Source of the DNA: Microplitis mediator
Lineage: Eukaryota; Arthropoda; Insecta; Hymenoptera; Braconidae
Direction: 5' to 3'
NCBI RefSeq assembly: GCF_029852145.1
Contig: NC_079976.1
Coordinates: 11,765,104-11,829,103, forward strand
Length of the DNA stretch: 64,000 nucleotides
Shown here piece by piece: positions 24,031 to 37,169 of this stretch (positions are counted from its first letter, which is position 1; every line of letters starts with the position of its first letter). The notes under the pieces are model-generated. The model was not told the origin of the DNA. It searched no databases and saw only the letters and a program-made list of their open reading frames with translations. The position numbers and the translations under genes are program-made.

Positions 24031-24092
24031 CAGTAGCTACCGTTCAAACCTAGAGATCAGAAGGACGGCAGTTCGCGCCCAGAGCCCAGCAG
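24031..24092 (+). repeat. tRNA-derived (SINE-like) module
   Basis: Reads CAGTAGCTACCG, then ATCAGAAGGACGGCAGTTCG and CCCAGAGCCCAGC. Aligns closely with 4,995-5,056 and with the better-kept minus-strand modules at 40.1 and 43.2 kb. The B-box core GTTCG survives; the A box is weak. Confidence 0.5.
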
Positions 24093-24650
24093 AATTTTCA
24101 TTGAGTTTTTTCACATCATTTACCTCACTTAAATAGTTTAAACGTTAATGATCACAAACTCTATTAGGATAATAATAATAAAATTTTTTTTAAATTAAAT
24201 TTATTTGTTTTGTCGATGCATGGGCCAAGTCTGGCAAGCAAGCATGGGCCAGGTCTGGCAAGCAAGCATGGCTCAGATCTGGCCACCACGCATGGGCCAG
24301 CCTTGGCAATGATGCCTGAGCCATTGGTAACAACCAAGCCTGGCACCCTGTTATCATCCCAGACTTTTGCCAAAGCTGGGCCAAAGCGGGTTTACAAGCA
24401 TGGGCCAGAGATCGACAGCATTGCGCCAAGCGTGGTCCATACCTGGCCCCGTCGTATTTTCCTGTATGGGTACTAAAATTTTGTAAAATTTTATAAAATT
24501 TTATAAAACTTTATAAAAAAATAATTCCCCGGGTATTGTATTTGTCCTCATGGTCGATTTTTCAAGGAATTTAGTCACAAACTATCATAATTAGTTGAGT
24601 CGGGTTCAAAAATACCATTCGTTAAAAAATTTATATATGTATGTATATTA

Positions 24651-25600
24651 GGGCGTTTCAAAAAAAACTAAAAAAATTTTTTTTTCTCGGAACCAGGCTC
24701 AAAAGTTTCGTTTAGATGCCAAAATAGGCCTCTGAAAATATGAGCCCTTAATATTAATATTAAGGTTGTCCGCATCGCACTTTTCGATTTCCCATAAGAA
24801 TAACACAGGAAAAACATTTTTTTTTCTTCTGATTTTTGAAACTAATGAACCATAAATTTCATTGTAATGTCCATCAGATGTTTTTGTAGAAAATTGGACG
24901 CTCTACAAAAAAAGTCTCTTATCATTTTTTGATAAATCCATCTGTTCGAAAGTTATTGGAGCTGGAAGTCAAATCTACAGTAAATTTCGAGATCTTTTTA
25001 CTTTTCCAGCAAAACTATCAGACGTATCAAAAAATGTTATAAGACCTTTTTTGTAGAAGATTTTATTCCCTATAAATTATTTTCAATAAACTTTACTCGG
25101 ATTCCGCATTGTTTTCTAGTTATTTTCATTTTAACGTTAAGTTCTCAAAATCCATTAGAAGACTATTTTTATGATCTTGGCATTAAAATGAAAATAACTA
25201 GAAAACAATGCGGAATTCGAATAAACTTTATTGAAAATAATTTGTAGGAAATAAAATTGTCTACAAAAAAGGTCCTATGACATTTTTTGATAAGTCTGAT
25301 AGTTTTGCTGGAAAAGTAAAAAGATCTCGAAATTTACTGTAGATTTGACTTCCAGCTCCAATAACTTTCGAACAGATGGATTTATCAAAAAATGATACGA
25401 GACTTTTTTTGTAGAGCGTCCAATTTTCTAGAAAAATATCTGATGGACATTACAATGAAATTTATGGTTCATTAGTTTCAAAAATCAGAAGAAAAAACAA
25501 ATTTTCTCCTGTGTTATTCTGGCCTATTTTGGCATCTAAACAAAACTTTTGAGCCGGGTTCCGGGAAAAAAAAAATTTTTTTGTTTCTTTTGAAACGCCC
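24651..25600. mobile_element. Foldback element (GGGCGTTTC ends)
   Basis: Begins GGGCGTTTCAAAA and ends TTTTGAAACGCCC, TA on both sides. Arms of about 470 bp are near-perfect inverted repeats meeting near 25,125, with essentially no loop. Non-coding. Confidence 0.95.
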
Positions 25601-25618
25601 TAATGTATATATATATTA

Positions 25619-26537
25619 GGGTGATTCACTTAGAGCAACATTTTTTTTTATTAAGTCCCACCTGAAAATCTTGTAGTCAGTGGAAAAACAAAAATTTCGA
25701 GCTGCATGGCAGCTCTTAATTCCGATTTTAACCCGTTGCTAATCCATTTTTTATTTTTCCCATTTAAATAACATTGAGAAATAATTTTTTATAACTTTTT
25801 CCTTCCGCTCACCGTATTAAAAATTTTTTTTTGCATTTTGACTTATGAGCTTTTGTAGAGGACTAAATTTGCTACAAAAAAGGTCCTTTGAGTCGAGTCC
25901 GTAACTATCTGTAGATTTACTGGTTTAAAAAATTTCATTGCCGTCAGATTTTAGTGTCCGATGACATACAAATTCTGGGTTCGACTTTTTTGCGTAGATC
26001 TATTAAATTAGTTTTTGGAGAAGTAAAAACTAAATTTTTCCTCGATTTTATATTTTAAGAGGCTGTAGTTACTAAACTTTGAGAGTTACGAGAAATCGTT
26101 TTATTAAAAAAATTGTAGGGCTTAAAATTTCCTACAAAATTTTTGTTTACTTTTTTATCTATTATCAATAATTTGGGCTCTAGATGAGATTTAGTGTTAT
26201 TTTTACGAAATTTTAATCTAAGAAGCGATTTGTGTAGAAATCTAATCGAGTTACGGACTTGACTCAAAGGACCTTTTTTGTAGCAAATTTAGTCCTCTAC
26301 AAAAGCTCATATGTCAAAGAAGAAAAAAAAATTTTTAATACGGTGGGCGGAAGGAAAAAGTTACAAAAAATTATTTTTCAATGTTATTTAAATGGGAAAA
26401 ATAAATAATGGATGAGCAACGGGTTAAAATTGGAATTAAGAGCTGCCATGCGGCTCAAAATTTTTGTTTTTCCACTGACTACAAGATTTTCAGGTGGAAC
26501 TTAATAAAAAAAAATGTTGCTCTGAAATGAATCACCC
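25619..26537. mobile_element. Foldback element (GGGTGATTCA ends)
   Basis: GGGTGATTCACTTAGAGCAA at the left, TTGCTCTGAAATGAATCACCC at the right after reverse complement, TA-flanked. Arms of about 450 bp meet near 26,080. It begins only 18 bases after the preceding foldback. Non-coding. Confidence 0.94.
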
Positions 26538-26547
26538 TAATATATAT

Positions 26548-28412
26548 GGGTCATTCCACCAAATAAAATTATTCTTACGGGGCGACCCTCGTCGATTTGG
26601 TTCAAACTTTGTGGAGTCGTTCTATACATTAAAAAAAAAATTCGCTGAAAATTTGAGCCTTTTATATGCAGCTGTTTCAAAGTTATGATTTTTTGAATTT
26701 TTTAAAAATTTTTGTTTTTAACCTTTTTATTAATTTTTTTAAAGGAAAAAATTTTTTTAAAAAAATTAGCACATAACAGTTTTTTGTGGAAAAAATTCTC
26801 AGCTTTCCAATAAAAATATCCATTTTTTATTTTATGTTACAGAAGACCTTTTAAAATTCGATTAAAGAGGAAAAAACGATTTTTATGACTGTGGGGCGCT
26901 TGATACATCTAATTTGATATTTTTTTCTGAAAGCTGAGACTTTTTCTCATACTATATGTAATTTTCACGATGTGCATATTTTTTGTTTGAACAAAATTCA
27001 ATAAAATATAAACTCTCTATGTTAAAAAAACTATCATTATTATTTTTTTTGAGGATGTTGATACATTTTTAACACAAATATATTCTAAGCTATCAACAAT
27101 AGGTGAGATAGGGTGCACTGTTTGTGTTTCTTTCACCGTATTTGACTCCAAGTATCGTACGTCTAAAACATTTATTTTCTATAAAAAGTCATCATTCCCT
27201 GATTAAACGAAACGATTCGAAACGATTTGTAATGTTAAATGCCCATAAAAAGGGTGATTCAAAAGTATTCAAAAACATTAAAAAGTATTTTAAATTTTTT
27301 TTTTCCAATCGTTTTAAGTCGTTTCTTTTAATAAGGGTTGATTATAACAGTGAAATCAACGCTGGTAAAATCTTGAATAGCCCGGATATATAAATTTTGC
27401 GGTGTGAGGATATGTTTTCTGGTATGTATCTGCAGTAAAGCTCTGAAAACAAAAATTATAAAACAATTTTTCATAATACAGGATCAATGTTTCAAGTGTA
27501 GGAATTAGTAATTTTAACTTTGATTTTTGTGTTTTGTTCAATAGTGATTTCAGACTATTGATGTCATCTGCGTTAATGACAGTTCTGACTTTGTAATCAA
27601 GTTTTATAAAAATTTGTGTACATAATAAATAGTATTTATGGTTTCTGTTTAATTATAAATTGCAAATCATAAGTTACGCGTACACTAATGGTTGATCACA
27701 CCATTGATCTCAAATTAACTTGATTCTAACTGGCTGCTGACACTGAAAATAATTTTCAATGCAGGTAATCATGAAAAAAATAGTGTGTAACACGAGATGA
27801 AACAAGACTTCAGATTGCAGTTAATGTCAGCTTTTGCCTATGGCTCGGGCAGCCTACTTTACTCTCGTCTGACATCGTTTTGTTTCATCTCTTGCCACAC
27901 AATAAACTATTACAGTTTGTTAAAACCATAAAATCAATAACTTGCATTTAAATAATTATTGATTACGTTTAAACAAAAAATATGCACATCGTGAAAATCA
28001 CATATAGTGTGGGAAAAAGTCTCAGCTTTCAGAAAAAAATATCAAATTAGATGTATCAAGCGCCGCACAGTCATAAAAATCGGTTTTTCCTCTTTGATCG
28101 AATTTTAAAAGGTCTTCTGTAACATAAAATAAAAAATAGATATTTTTATTGGAAAGCTGAGAATTTTTCATACAAAAAATTGTTATGTGCTAATTTTTTT
28201 AAAAAAATTTTTTTCTTCAAAAAAATTAATGAAAAAGTTGAAAACAAAAATTTTTAAAAAATTCAAAAAATCGTAACTTTGAAACAGCTGCATATAAAAG
28301 GCTCAAATTTTCAGCGAATTTTTTTTTTCAATATATAGAACGACTCCACAAAGTTTGAACCAAATCAACGAGGGTTGCCCCGTAAAAATAATTTTTTTTG
28401 GTGGAATGACCC
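26548..28412. mobile_element. Foldback element (GGGTCATTCC ends) with ~970-bp loop
   Basis: Ends GGGTCATTCCACCA and TGGTGGAATGACCC. Arms run from 26,548 to about 26,998 and from about 27,970 to 28,412. The loop is unrelated sequence with its own small inverted repeat (27,781-27,805 against 27,880-27,910), so it may be a separate insertion. Non-coding. Confidence 0.92.
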
Positions 28413-28428
28413 ATATATATAAATATTA

Positions 28429-29752
28429 GACCGGTTCAAAAAAATAGGCTATTTTTTTTTTTTTCAAAACCCGCAGTGAAATATCTTCCTAGTCATAAAA
28501 AAAGAAGCCTGCGAAAACGGAAGCTCTTTATCAATTTTGAAAGGTCGCTCATCGTAAATTTCTATTTTACGTTTAAATAACATGGAAAAAAAAATTTTTT
28601 AACTTTGGAATTTTACAACTTATTTTGGAATTAACATGTCGGGGTGAGAGATAAATATTTTTGAAGGAAATTGAACGTTCTAAATAAATTGTCTCTTATG
28701 TTTTTTCTCTAAGTCTACTCCTTTAAAAGTTATTCGAGTTTAAAGTTCAACATGTAATTAATTTAACCTTTTTTTCTTAATTTTACTTAAATATTTCATA
28801 ATTATTATTGAAAAAAATAATTTGTCTTAAAATATTAAATTATCAAGTTTAACGTCGTTGACAAAGTAGATCCTTATTGTTCTACTATGAGGAATATATG
28901 ACTTTTCAATTTAAAAAATCTGAAATTAATTCTCTCTTTGAAGTTTAAAAAAAATTTGAATTGTATACTTAATAAGTATACATTTTTTTCCATTATTGAT
29001 AATAAAATAATACAATTTTTAAAACGTGAAATATCTTTAAATTATTATACATCAACATCGTAAATATAACAAACAGCTAGGAAACAGAACAATAATTGAG
29101 CAACAGTACCAAAAAAGTAACTTGGTAATGTGGCACATCTCTATTTCACCGGTAAACAAGTGCACTACGTTTCCTACAAACCATAGTTGGTCGTTTTTCC
29201 GAAAAATTTGTACATACAATTCAAATTTTTTTAAACTTTAAAGAGAGAATTAATTTCAGATTTTTTAAATTGAAAAGTCATTTATTCCTCATAGTAGAAC
29301 AATAAGGATCTACTTTGTCAACGACGTTAAACTTGATAATTTAATATTTTAAGACAAATTATTTTTTTCAATAATAATTATGAAATATTTAAGTAAAATT
29401 AAGAAAAAAAGGTTAAATTAATTACATGTTGAACTTTAAAATCGAATAACTTTTAAAGGAGTAGACTTAGAGAAAAAACATAAGAGACAATTTATTTAGA
29501 ACGTTCAATTTCCTTCAAAAATATTTATCTCTCACCCCGACATGTTAAATCCAAAATAAGTTGTAAAATTCCAAAGTTAGAAATTTTTTTTTCCATGTTA
29601 TTTAAACGTAAAATAGAAATTTACGATGAGCGACCTTTCAAAATTGATAAAGAGCTTCCGTTTTCGCAGGCTTCTTTTTTTATGACTAGGAAGATATTTC
29701 ACTGCGGGTTTTGAAAAAAAAAAAAAATAGCCGATTTTTTTTAACCGGTTTG
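28429..29752. mobile_element. Foldback element (GACCGGTT ends)
   Basis: Left end GACCGGTTCAAAAAAATAGG; right end AACCGGTTTGA. Arms about 28,429-28,975 and 29,210-29,752 around a loop of about 230 bases. TA-flanked, within TATATA. Non-coding. Confidence 0.92.
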
Positions 29753-29774
29753 ATACATATATATATATATATAT

Positions 29775-32691
29775 TGTAACGTAATATTCTCTAAATATAC
29801 TCGATAAACCCAATAATTTATAACAGGGCTATTGCTGTTACTCTGGTCGTCCTTACAAAGGGCGCCACTGGAAGTAATAACGGCCTCCCAGAGCCGGATC
29901 TTGGATCGTCAGGGTCGGTGTAATTTTGTTTAATTGTAAGAGAAGGATGAGGAAGGATAATTTATAAATAAATTAATATAGTTTAACGTTTCACTTTTAT
30001 ACCTTTTATTTAATTAAACCCTTTTAACTTATTCTCTTATAACCTTTGTACCTTATAAACCTTTTAAACCTTATAACTATATATCTTAATAAACCTTATA
30101 ACCTTTTATAAACCTTATTTTATATAAACCTTTTTATTTTATAAACCTTTTATTATAACCTTTATTTTAAACCTTTTATATAAACCTTTTATTTTAAACC
30201 TTTATTTTATTAACCTTTTTATTATGATCTTTTTATTTTAACCTTTTATTATAAACCTTTCATTATTTTAACGACCCGCAATATTTCAATTAAAACCAAA
30301 TTTATTTTATAACCCGCAATAATTAAAACATAGCCGTTACCTTTGGCATATCACACACACTTTTAGACCTTATTAGCCACCTACCTTTGGCAACTAAATT
30401 TAAAATCGCTTAACCTTCGCGAGACCTTATTTTCTAATTCTTAAAATCTTGATCATCCTGATCTATTCCACACACACACTCACTCAGTCCCCTGGACTAT
30501 TTTACACTCACATTGATTTTAATTAATTGGCGTCCTGCCATTGACTAATTATTCCGCCACTACTTTTTAATAAATAAATAAATTAATTAAATATTTTGTT
30601 TAAAGAGATTAATTTAATCAATTAATTAATTATTTAATTACTCCTTAATTCCTTTACATATCTTATTTTACTCTGATTCCATAACTTTTCCCAAACTTTA
30701 TCAACGTTTCTTTCCTTCAAGTACTCGATTATTTTATTAACGATTCCATTCTTAAATTTCCTTTTTCCGTTTGTCCATTTATTTTCTTTACTTAATTTAT
30801 TTATCTATTTATTTAATTAATTATTTTGTTTAAATTAAATTTCCCTTAATTAATAATTGACTTGTCACTACCGGTGACCTTGACTACGGACTTGATGTTT
30901 ATTACCGAGACATTAACTTTCTTTATTTTAGTTTTAATTAATTTTAAATTATCTTGTTAATTAATTTAATTATTCTACGGACTCTATTATTGACTAGACT
31001 CAATAATTTCCGGTACGTGAATTACACGATCTACCTGGAAAATTCTGGAACATTTCCGGCGAACTGCCTGGAAATATTTTACTACGCAATAGCTACGGCA
31101 ACCTGCCTGGAGTCAATTAATTTAATTAATTTATTCAATTTAATTCTAGCCAAATTATTAATGTTAATTTTTCGAATTAATTACGACGCGACGATACCTG
31201 ATATACGACTAAATACTTAATAAATTTTTCCGGCTTCCGGCCTGGAATAAATTTATAGAAATACCTTTACTCCTACTTAACGCTAATTGGGGACTGACAG
31301 ACGAGCCTCCAATTTTCACTCCCCGGTCGACTAGTCGCAATCTACGCGGATAACCCTGGGTGGTATTGCAACTATATCGACGGTGTGAACAATAGATTTT
31401 ATTTTGAATTTATTTGAACGCGGTAAATTCAATTTACCCCGTTACAAATTACTCAAAATTCTTATTTCCCCGGTATCGGCAACCGATCTAAACGTACACG
31501 TAAATTAAAACCTAAAAACTATACCCTTTGGAGATGAGAGACATGACCGGTGGTAGCGGCATGTCCTGGTGCGCTCAGTATGCTAGGTTGTGGAGAGAGG
31601 GTCGCAGTTTGTTTCATGCGAAAGAAGCTGATTAATTAACCAATATAAAAGACATAAATTAACAAAACAAAACTAAATAAAATACAATAAAGATGACGCG
31701 AGAGCGACGCGACGGGCCCAAAAGACCCGGGGTCCAGTACTCTCGGGACATCACGCGAATAAATACCTGAATACAACATCGGAAACCTCTCGACGACGAT
31801 GAATCCCAAAACTTAATACACTACTAAATAAACTATAAAATAAAATATAAATAAATGATGCGGTAATTTACGATAATTAATTAATGCGACAGACGACTCC
31901 AAGAGCACCATACACAGGGCTACAGCTCCAAAACGACAGCAGTCCACGGTTGCGGTCGAGGTCTACCATGGCCCCTCCCTGACTCACTACCGCTTACTCT
32001 AAGACTCCAAACTCGACTACTGGGTTGACTCGCACACGAGCGCCGCCAAGTCTCAACTTCCCTACTCGCCGGTAGACACACAACTGCTACTCCATAATCT
32101 CCCACTCTAACTCGCTCGCTCCATTCCTTCTCTTTTAATGTCACATTCTCGCTTCTCCATCCATTCTTACCTTCACAAGCATACAAGCCGTGGACTCACG
32201 GGTCTTCCCGTAATGTCACTCCCCGTGATATCCGAAGTAAGCGAATTGTTGGCTTCCTCGAGCATCGCAAACGAGGCCTGCCATCCCCCCAATAACCGTA
32301 CACGTACCCCAGCTAACTCTGGGTACCACCACGGAAAGGCGGTGACATCTCAGTCGCACCTCCGCAATCACCACGTCAACCCCGAGTGCTAAGCCTAGGC
32401 CTAGTCGTCATCACTGGTCGGGAGGCACGTTATCTTGGCCACTATCCGCGACACAGTTAGACCTCCCCCGTTAAAGCCACGCTCCATCACACAGACACTC
32501 CAAAACATACCCCATACCGTACACGTACCCTATCGCATACTTATCTTACCATACACATTTATACTCCATATCCTCAACTCATTATCTACTACACTCAACT
32601 CAACACACATACTCACGTTATCTCTCTGTAGCACACAGACTTTCACGTACTCCAACCTTCAACTCCATCTCCTCGGCAATGTAACGTCACA
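29775..32691. mobile_element. Large solo-LTR-like unit inserted in TA repeat
   Basis: Begins TGTAACGT and ends ACGTCACA (inverted match at 7 of 8), lying between TA tracts, so the TSD cannot be resolved. The first ~200 bp form the TAACAGGGCTAT...GGGCGCCACT module also found at 8,736 and about 44,690. From 29,990 to 30,260 is an AACCTTTTAT-type minisatellite. The right third (31,530-32,690) is C-rich. No protein domain is recognised; at 2.9 kb it is long for an LTR, so a non-autonomous element is possible. Confidence 0.5.
29990..30260 (+). repeat. AACCTTTTAT-type minisatellite
   Basis: Irregular repetition of (TA)AACCTTTTA words. It does not match the insect telomere motif TTAGG/CCTAA. Confidence 0.8.
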
Positions 32692-32706
32692 ATATATATA
32701 TATATA

Positions 32707-33427
32707 TGTCGGAAGACCAGTAACATGATGGGCATCACCCTGACCATCGGGTTTATTATTTTTGTCTGGCATTTTATTACAAATATAAACGAATAATAAT
32801 TACACAGAACAGTAATTTATTATTAAAGTATTATTCACAAATAGTAGTAACTAAACAAACGGTATAACGAATATAATATCTCACAATTGTTAATACATAC
32901 AGAATTACAACTAACACAATATTTGATACACATAAAATGATAACAATAAATTAATAATAATAAATGATATTAATCGTTGTATACAATCGCCCGATAATAT
33001 TAATAATTAAACTATGATTAAATAATATACGAGTACTACGGTAAACTAGGCTCAAGAACGAATCCACGGTCAACAGGAAAACTTGTACGCGCACAACGAA
33101 TGCTCAATCAGAACTGACCGACTCAACTAGTCCAAAAACTCTGTACTCTTGATAAAAAACCTTTTAGTCAGAAATATTTAAAGAAGGACAACAATCTTAT
33201 TATCTTACTATCTTGTCCTTTGTGTCTTACTATATCCATCCTGTGGCCGTGGCTACGTTTGGTGAACAGATGTCACAGCGAGCCTAAGCCTCCCGTAATA
33301 AACATAATCTACTTAAGTTGTAAACAACTAGAGCTTGAGTTTTATTTAATTGTTACTGTAAAAACTAGTCTCGACTGTTAGGAATTTCCCGTCTTATTGG
33401 AGAACCCTATTTTATCTTTCATCTCCG

Positions 33428-33431
<4 letters not shown>
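32707..33431 (+). repeat. Solo LTR (TGTCGGA...TCCGACA)
   Basis: 725 bp with matching termini TGTCGGA and TCCGACA, TA tracts on both sides. An inverted, homologous unit of 698 bp is at 46,896-47,593. The TG...CA ends and two independent copies with identical termini support a solo LTR. No flanking internal region. Confidence 0.75.

Positions 33432-33495
<64 letters not shown>
33432..33495. repeat. (TA)n tract
   Basis: Interrupted TA microsatellite separating a solo LTR from the next foldback; presumably a remnant of the original landing site. Confidence 0.95.
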
Positions 33496-33496
<1 letters not shown>

Positions 33497-35158
33497 GGTG
33501 GTCCTTATTTTGGACATATTTGAATTTCTATGCTCCCAGAGGCTTATGTGGTTCGAAATAAATAAAAAAAAATATACTCAAAGGTTCAGGTCTCTATCTC
33601 AATTTTAACCCGTGCCCCACAGCGATGTAAGTTTCCCATTTAAATAACACGGGGTTTTAGGCATTGAACAATTAATTTTTTATTCCGGCTAAAGTAATTG
33701 TTCGAAAAATTTGAAACTCTGTAGACTTTATCCTTATATTACCAGCTACTCCTCAGAATTTTTACAGATTTTCAGCTACTATAAATTTGGAAGTGCAGCA
33801 TGATGAAAAAAAAGAAAAAAATTATTTTTTTTATTTTTAGCTAAAATTTTTTCAAATAACATATGAAATTACTCTGCATCCTTATGAGAAGTTCTTACTT
33901 TTTTTCATTCTCGCAACTAAGTGGGTGAACGGTATATCTTTGTTGCACTAATACAGTAATCAGGAACTTTGCATTAGTGTACAGTAAAGTGTTCCTTAAA
34001 AGGATTTTTTGAATTTATTACGATCACTTTACAAACGGCTTCAATTGCGACTGAAAAAAATTCCCTTAAAAAGTTTGAGCTCTTAATTCCAACGGGACCA
34101 CGTGCCTCAAATTTTGTTTTTGTGATTTTTCAAGTTTATTATATTTATTTATAGAAGCGATCTATTTTATTAATAAGTTATTATAGTTAGAAAATTGTAA
34201 ATAAATAATTATTTCGATATTATAATACACAAAACTATCAACCTTTTGTTTATTATTTATAGCTCAAAACAAATAATAAACTTAAAGGTGAGCAGCTTAT
34301 TTAAGCAAATATTGAAAGAAATTTAATTTATTGATAATATTTATTGAATGTTATACTAAGGCATAGTATGATTAGTGGCATAGATATACTGATCTCAGAT
34401 ATCAATTGAATGCATTATGTATTTATAAAAAAGACACAAAGTCAAATAACATAAAAAATAAAATTTCTTAAAAAAATCACAAAAAAAAATTTTGCAGTAA
34501 CTCTTCCCGTTAGAATTAAGAGCTTAAACTTCAAGGGAATTTTTCATGTTGTAATTGAAACTATTTTGAGAGGTGATCGTAATAAATTCGAAATATCTTT
34601 TTAAGATATACTCTACTGCTCATCAACGCACTATTGTCTTAATTAGCGAAGTGCGCTTTAATTTTTTGAAAATATTCGTTTGGTCATCAGAAAAACTCGT
34701 CCAAAGCTCCTGATCACTGTATTAGTGCAACACAGATATGCCGTTCACCCACTTGGGTGGAACTTTTGATAAGGATGCAGAGTGGTTTGATATGTTATTT
34801 AAAACAAATTTTAGATAGAAATAAAAAAATTTTGTTTTCTTTTTTTTCATCATGCTCTACCCCCAAAATTATGGTAGCTGAAAATCTGTCAAAATTCTGA
34901 GGAGCAGCTGGCAATATAAGGATAAAGTCTACAGAGTTTCAAATTTTTCGAACAATTACTTTAGCCGGAATAAAAAATTAATTGTTCAATGCCAAAAACC
35001 CCGTGTTATTTAAATAGGAAACTTACATCGCTGTGCGGCACGGGTTAAAATTAAGATAGAGACCTGAAACGTTGAGGATATTTTTTTTTTATTTATTTCG
35101 AACCACATAAGCCTCTGGGAGCATAAAAATTCGAAAATGTCCAAAATAAGGACCACCC
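33496..35158. mobile_element. Foldback element (GGGTGGTCC ends)
   Basis: Begins GGGTGGTCCTTATTTTGGAC and ends GTCCAAAATAAGGACCACCC, TA-flanked. Arms about 33,496-34,130 and 34,475-35,158, loop about 340 bases of AT-rich sequence. Non-coding. Confidence 0.94.
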
Positions 35159-35180
35159 TAATATATATATATATATATTA

Positions 35181-36192
35181 GGGTGATCCAAAAAATAAGA
35201 AACTTTTTTTTTTCTTCCAAACAGGTTCAAAAGTTTCATTTAGATAAAAAAAGACGCCTGTGAAAATGAGAGCTCTTAATATTAACATTAAGAGGTTCCT
35301 GATCGCACTTTTCTATTTCCCATAAGAATAACATGGGAAAAATTTTTTTTACGACTTCTGATTTTTATAAGTAGCTAACGATGCGTCATAGGAATAAATG
35401 GCAGGCATATTTTTGTAGGGAATTGAATGCTCTACACAAAAAGATTCTTATCATTTTTAGAGGAATCTATTTGTTCAAAAGTTATTTGAGGTTGAAGTTG
35501 AATTCATATTAAATTTTGAGATTTTATACTTTTCCGGCGAAATTCTCAGACTTAATACAAAATATCATCAGACCTTTTTTGTAGACAATTTCATTTCCTA
35601 AAAGTTATTTTGAATAAAATTTTGTCGAATTCCGCATTGTTTTCTAGTTATTTTTATTTTAATGCCATGCTAATAAAAAATAGTTTTCTGATCGATTTTA
35701 AGAGCTTGACATTAAAATAAAAATAACTAGAAAACAATGTGGAATTCGAAAAAACTTTATTCGAAATAACTTTTTGGAATAAAATTGTCTACAAAAAAAG
35801 TCTGATAATATTTTGTAATAAGTCTAATAGTTTCGCCGGAAAAGTAGAGGATCTCAAAAATTAATATGAATTCGACTTCAACCTCAAATAACTTTGGAAC
35901 AAATAGATTCCTCAAAAAATGATAACAATCTTCTTTTGTAGAGCATTCAATTCCCTACAAAAATATGCCTGCCATTTATTCCTATGACGCATCGTTAGCT
36001 ACTTATAAAAATCAGAAGTCGTAAAAAAAATTTTTCCCATGTTATTCTTATGGGAAATAGAAAAGTGCGATCAGGAACCTCTTAATGTTAATATTAAGAG
36101 CTCTCATTTTCACAGGCGTCTTTTTTTATCTAAATGAAACTTTTGAACCTGTTTGGAAGAAAAAAAAAAGTTTCTTATTTTTTGGATCACCC
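35181..36192. mobile_element. Foldback element (GGGTGATCC ends)
   Basis: Begins GGGTGATCCAAAAAATAAG, ends CTTATTTTTTGGATCACCC; arms of about 500 bp meet near 35,690. A deleted copy of the same family is at 46,273-46,694. TA-flanked, non-coding. Confidence 0.95.
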
Positions 36193-36206
36193 TAATATAT
36201 ATATTA

Positions 36207-36640
36207 GACTGGGCCAAAAAAATCGACTATTTTTTTTTTTTAACGATACTGTGGAAATATTATTTGGGATGACAAAAAAAAATTATTGTGAAAATTTGAG
36301 CCCTTAATTTTGATATTAAGAGGTGTATCATCGCAATTTTTTATTTTTTTTTTAATGAGCGGGTTTTTGTCTCATAACTCTCAAACCATCGAGATAAACG
36401 AAATTAACTTAGGTATATTTCTGAAGGAAATTTGATGCTCTACAAAAAAGATCTGATTGAAATTTTTCGTCAGATGAACCGTTTCCTTATAATCATGCTT
36501 TGAACATTGGTATGGTTTTAAAATTTGATTGTTCAAATTTGGAGTTTTGTTATTCGAGTTAAAATAAGTTTCCGGAAAAAAACAATGAATATTCTTGAAG
36601 GAAATTGAATGCTCTACAAAAAAAGTCTCTTAACAATTTT
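36207..36640. mobile_element. One arm of a foldback element (GACTGGGCC end), truncated
   Basis: Starts after TA with GACTGGGCCAAAAAAATCG, stylistically like the 28,429 family, and keeps the phrases GAGCCCTTAAT and ATGCTCTACAAAAAA. The opposite arm is missing; the sequence breaks into a gag remnant near 36,640. Confidence 0.65.
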
Positions 36641-37169
36641 CGCTAAATTCACTCTATGAAAGCACATGCTATGAAAGCACATGCTAGCCTTTCCGCTGAG
36701 TGAAAATGTCGAGAAGCCAAAATACAAGAGAACGCCCGACACCTCGAAACCCTCCGCCTCCAGGAGGAAGCTGCCGCTGCTGCACGGCGCAAGCAGACAG
36801 CTCATACACCGAGATCGGTAGGTTACGAATCCGGTTACGAGTGGATTAACGATTTGGAATCGAAGCAGGTACGAGAGATCCTGATTACCCTAAATGCTAG
36901 TGTATCAGGAACCGAAGAATCACGCCGTGACCGACTATATCGTGCGCTACGAAGAAAGCGACACCCCGACACCTCCTGGAACAACGAAGATAAAGGAACA
37001 ACCGCCGATTCAACGATCAATGACGAACAACGACCGCTAACCGACCGATGTATAAAGAACAACGACCAAACAGCAGCGATTACGACCGTGAACTATTATG
37101 AACGTTTCACCGAACGAATCGATAAGAAATGAAACCGATTCGAGCAGTGGTCACTCATCGGGTGGTTCA

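Larger units (their letters stand above)
23010..24473 (+). mobile_element. GGCC-rich MITE-like element with perfect terminal inverted repeats
   Basis: The terminal repeats TTAGTACCCATACAGGAA (23,007-23,024) and TTCCTGTATGGGTACTAA (24,459-24,476) are perfect over 18 bases including the TA target, so the element proper is GTACCC...GGGTAC. Inside are GGCCAAG/ACTGGGTAAC words, a tandem 103-bp duplication (23,173-23,378), an AT-rich middle shared with 1.7-1.94 and 3.54-3.72 kb, and a tRNA-like module. No transposase; TA target and ends suggest mobilisation by a Tc1/mariner-like enzyme. Confidence 0.85.
22192..24534. mobile_element. AT-rich foldback element with a GGCC element nested inside
   Basis: Ends are inverted: CCCGGGAAAAAATGATTTTA at 22,192 and TAATTCCCCGGG near 24,522-24,533. 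Internally it is a dense array of ATAAAATTTTAT-like palindromic words (22,205-22,720 and 24,478-24,520), each locally self-complementary. Similar architecture recurs at 49,682-50,957. The right end abuts the inverted copy of element A. No coding potential. Confidence 0.6.

Noticed and set aside
29990..30260. Telomeric repeat
   Set aside because: AACCTTTTAT words do not match TTAGG/CCTAA and are irregular.
31920..32728. Open frames in the C-rich part of the LTR-like unit
   Set aside because: Short, without domains, on both strands; likely chance frames in a compositionally biased repeat.
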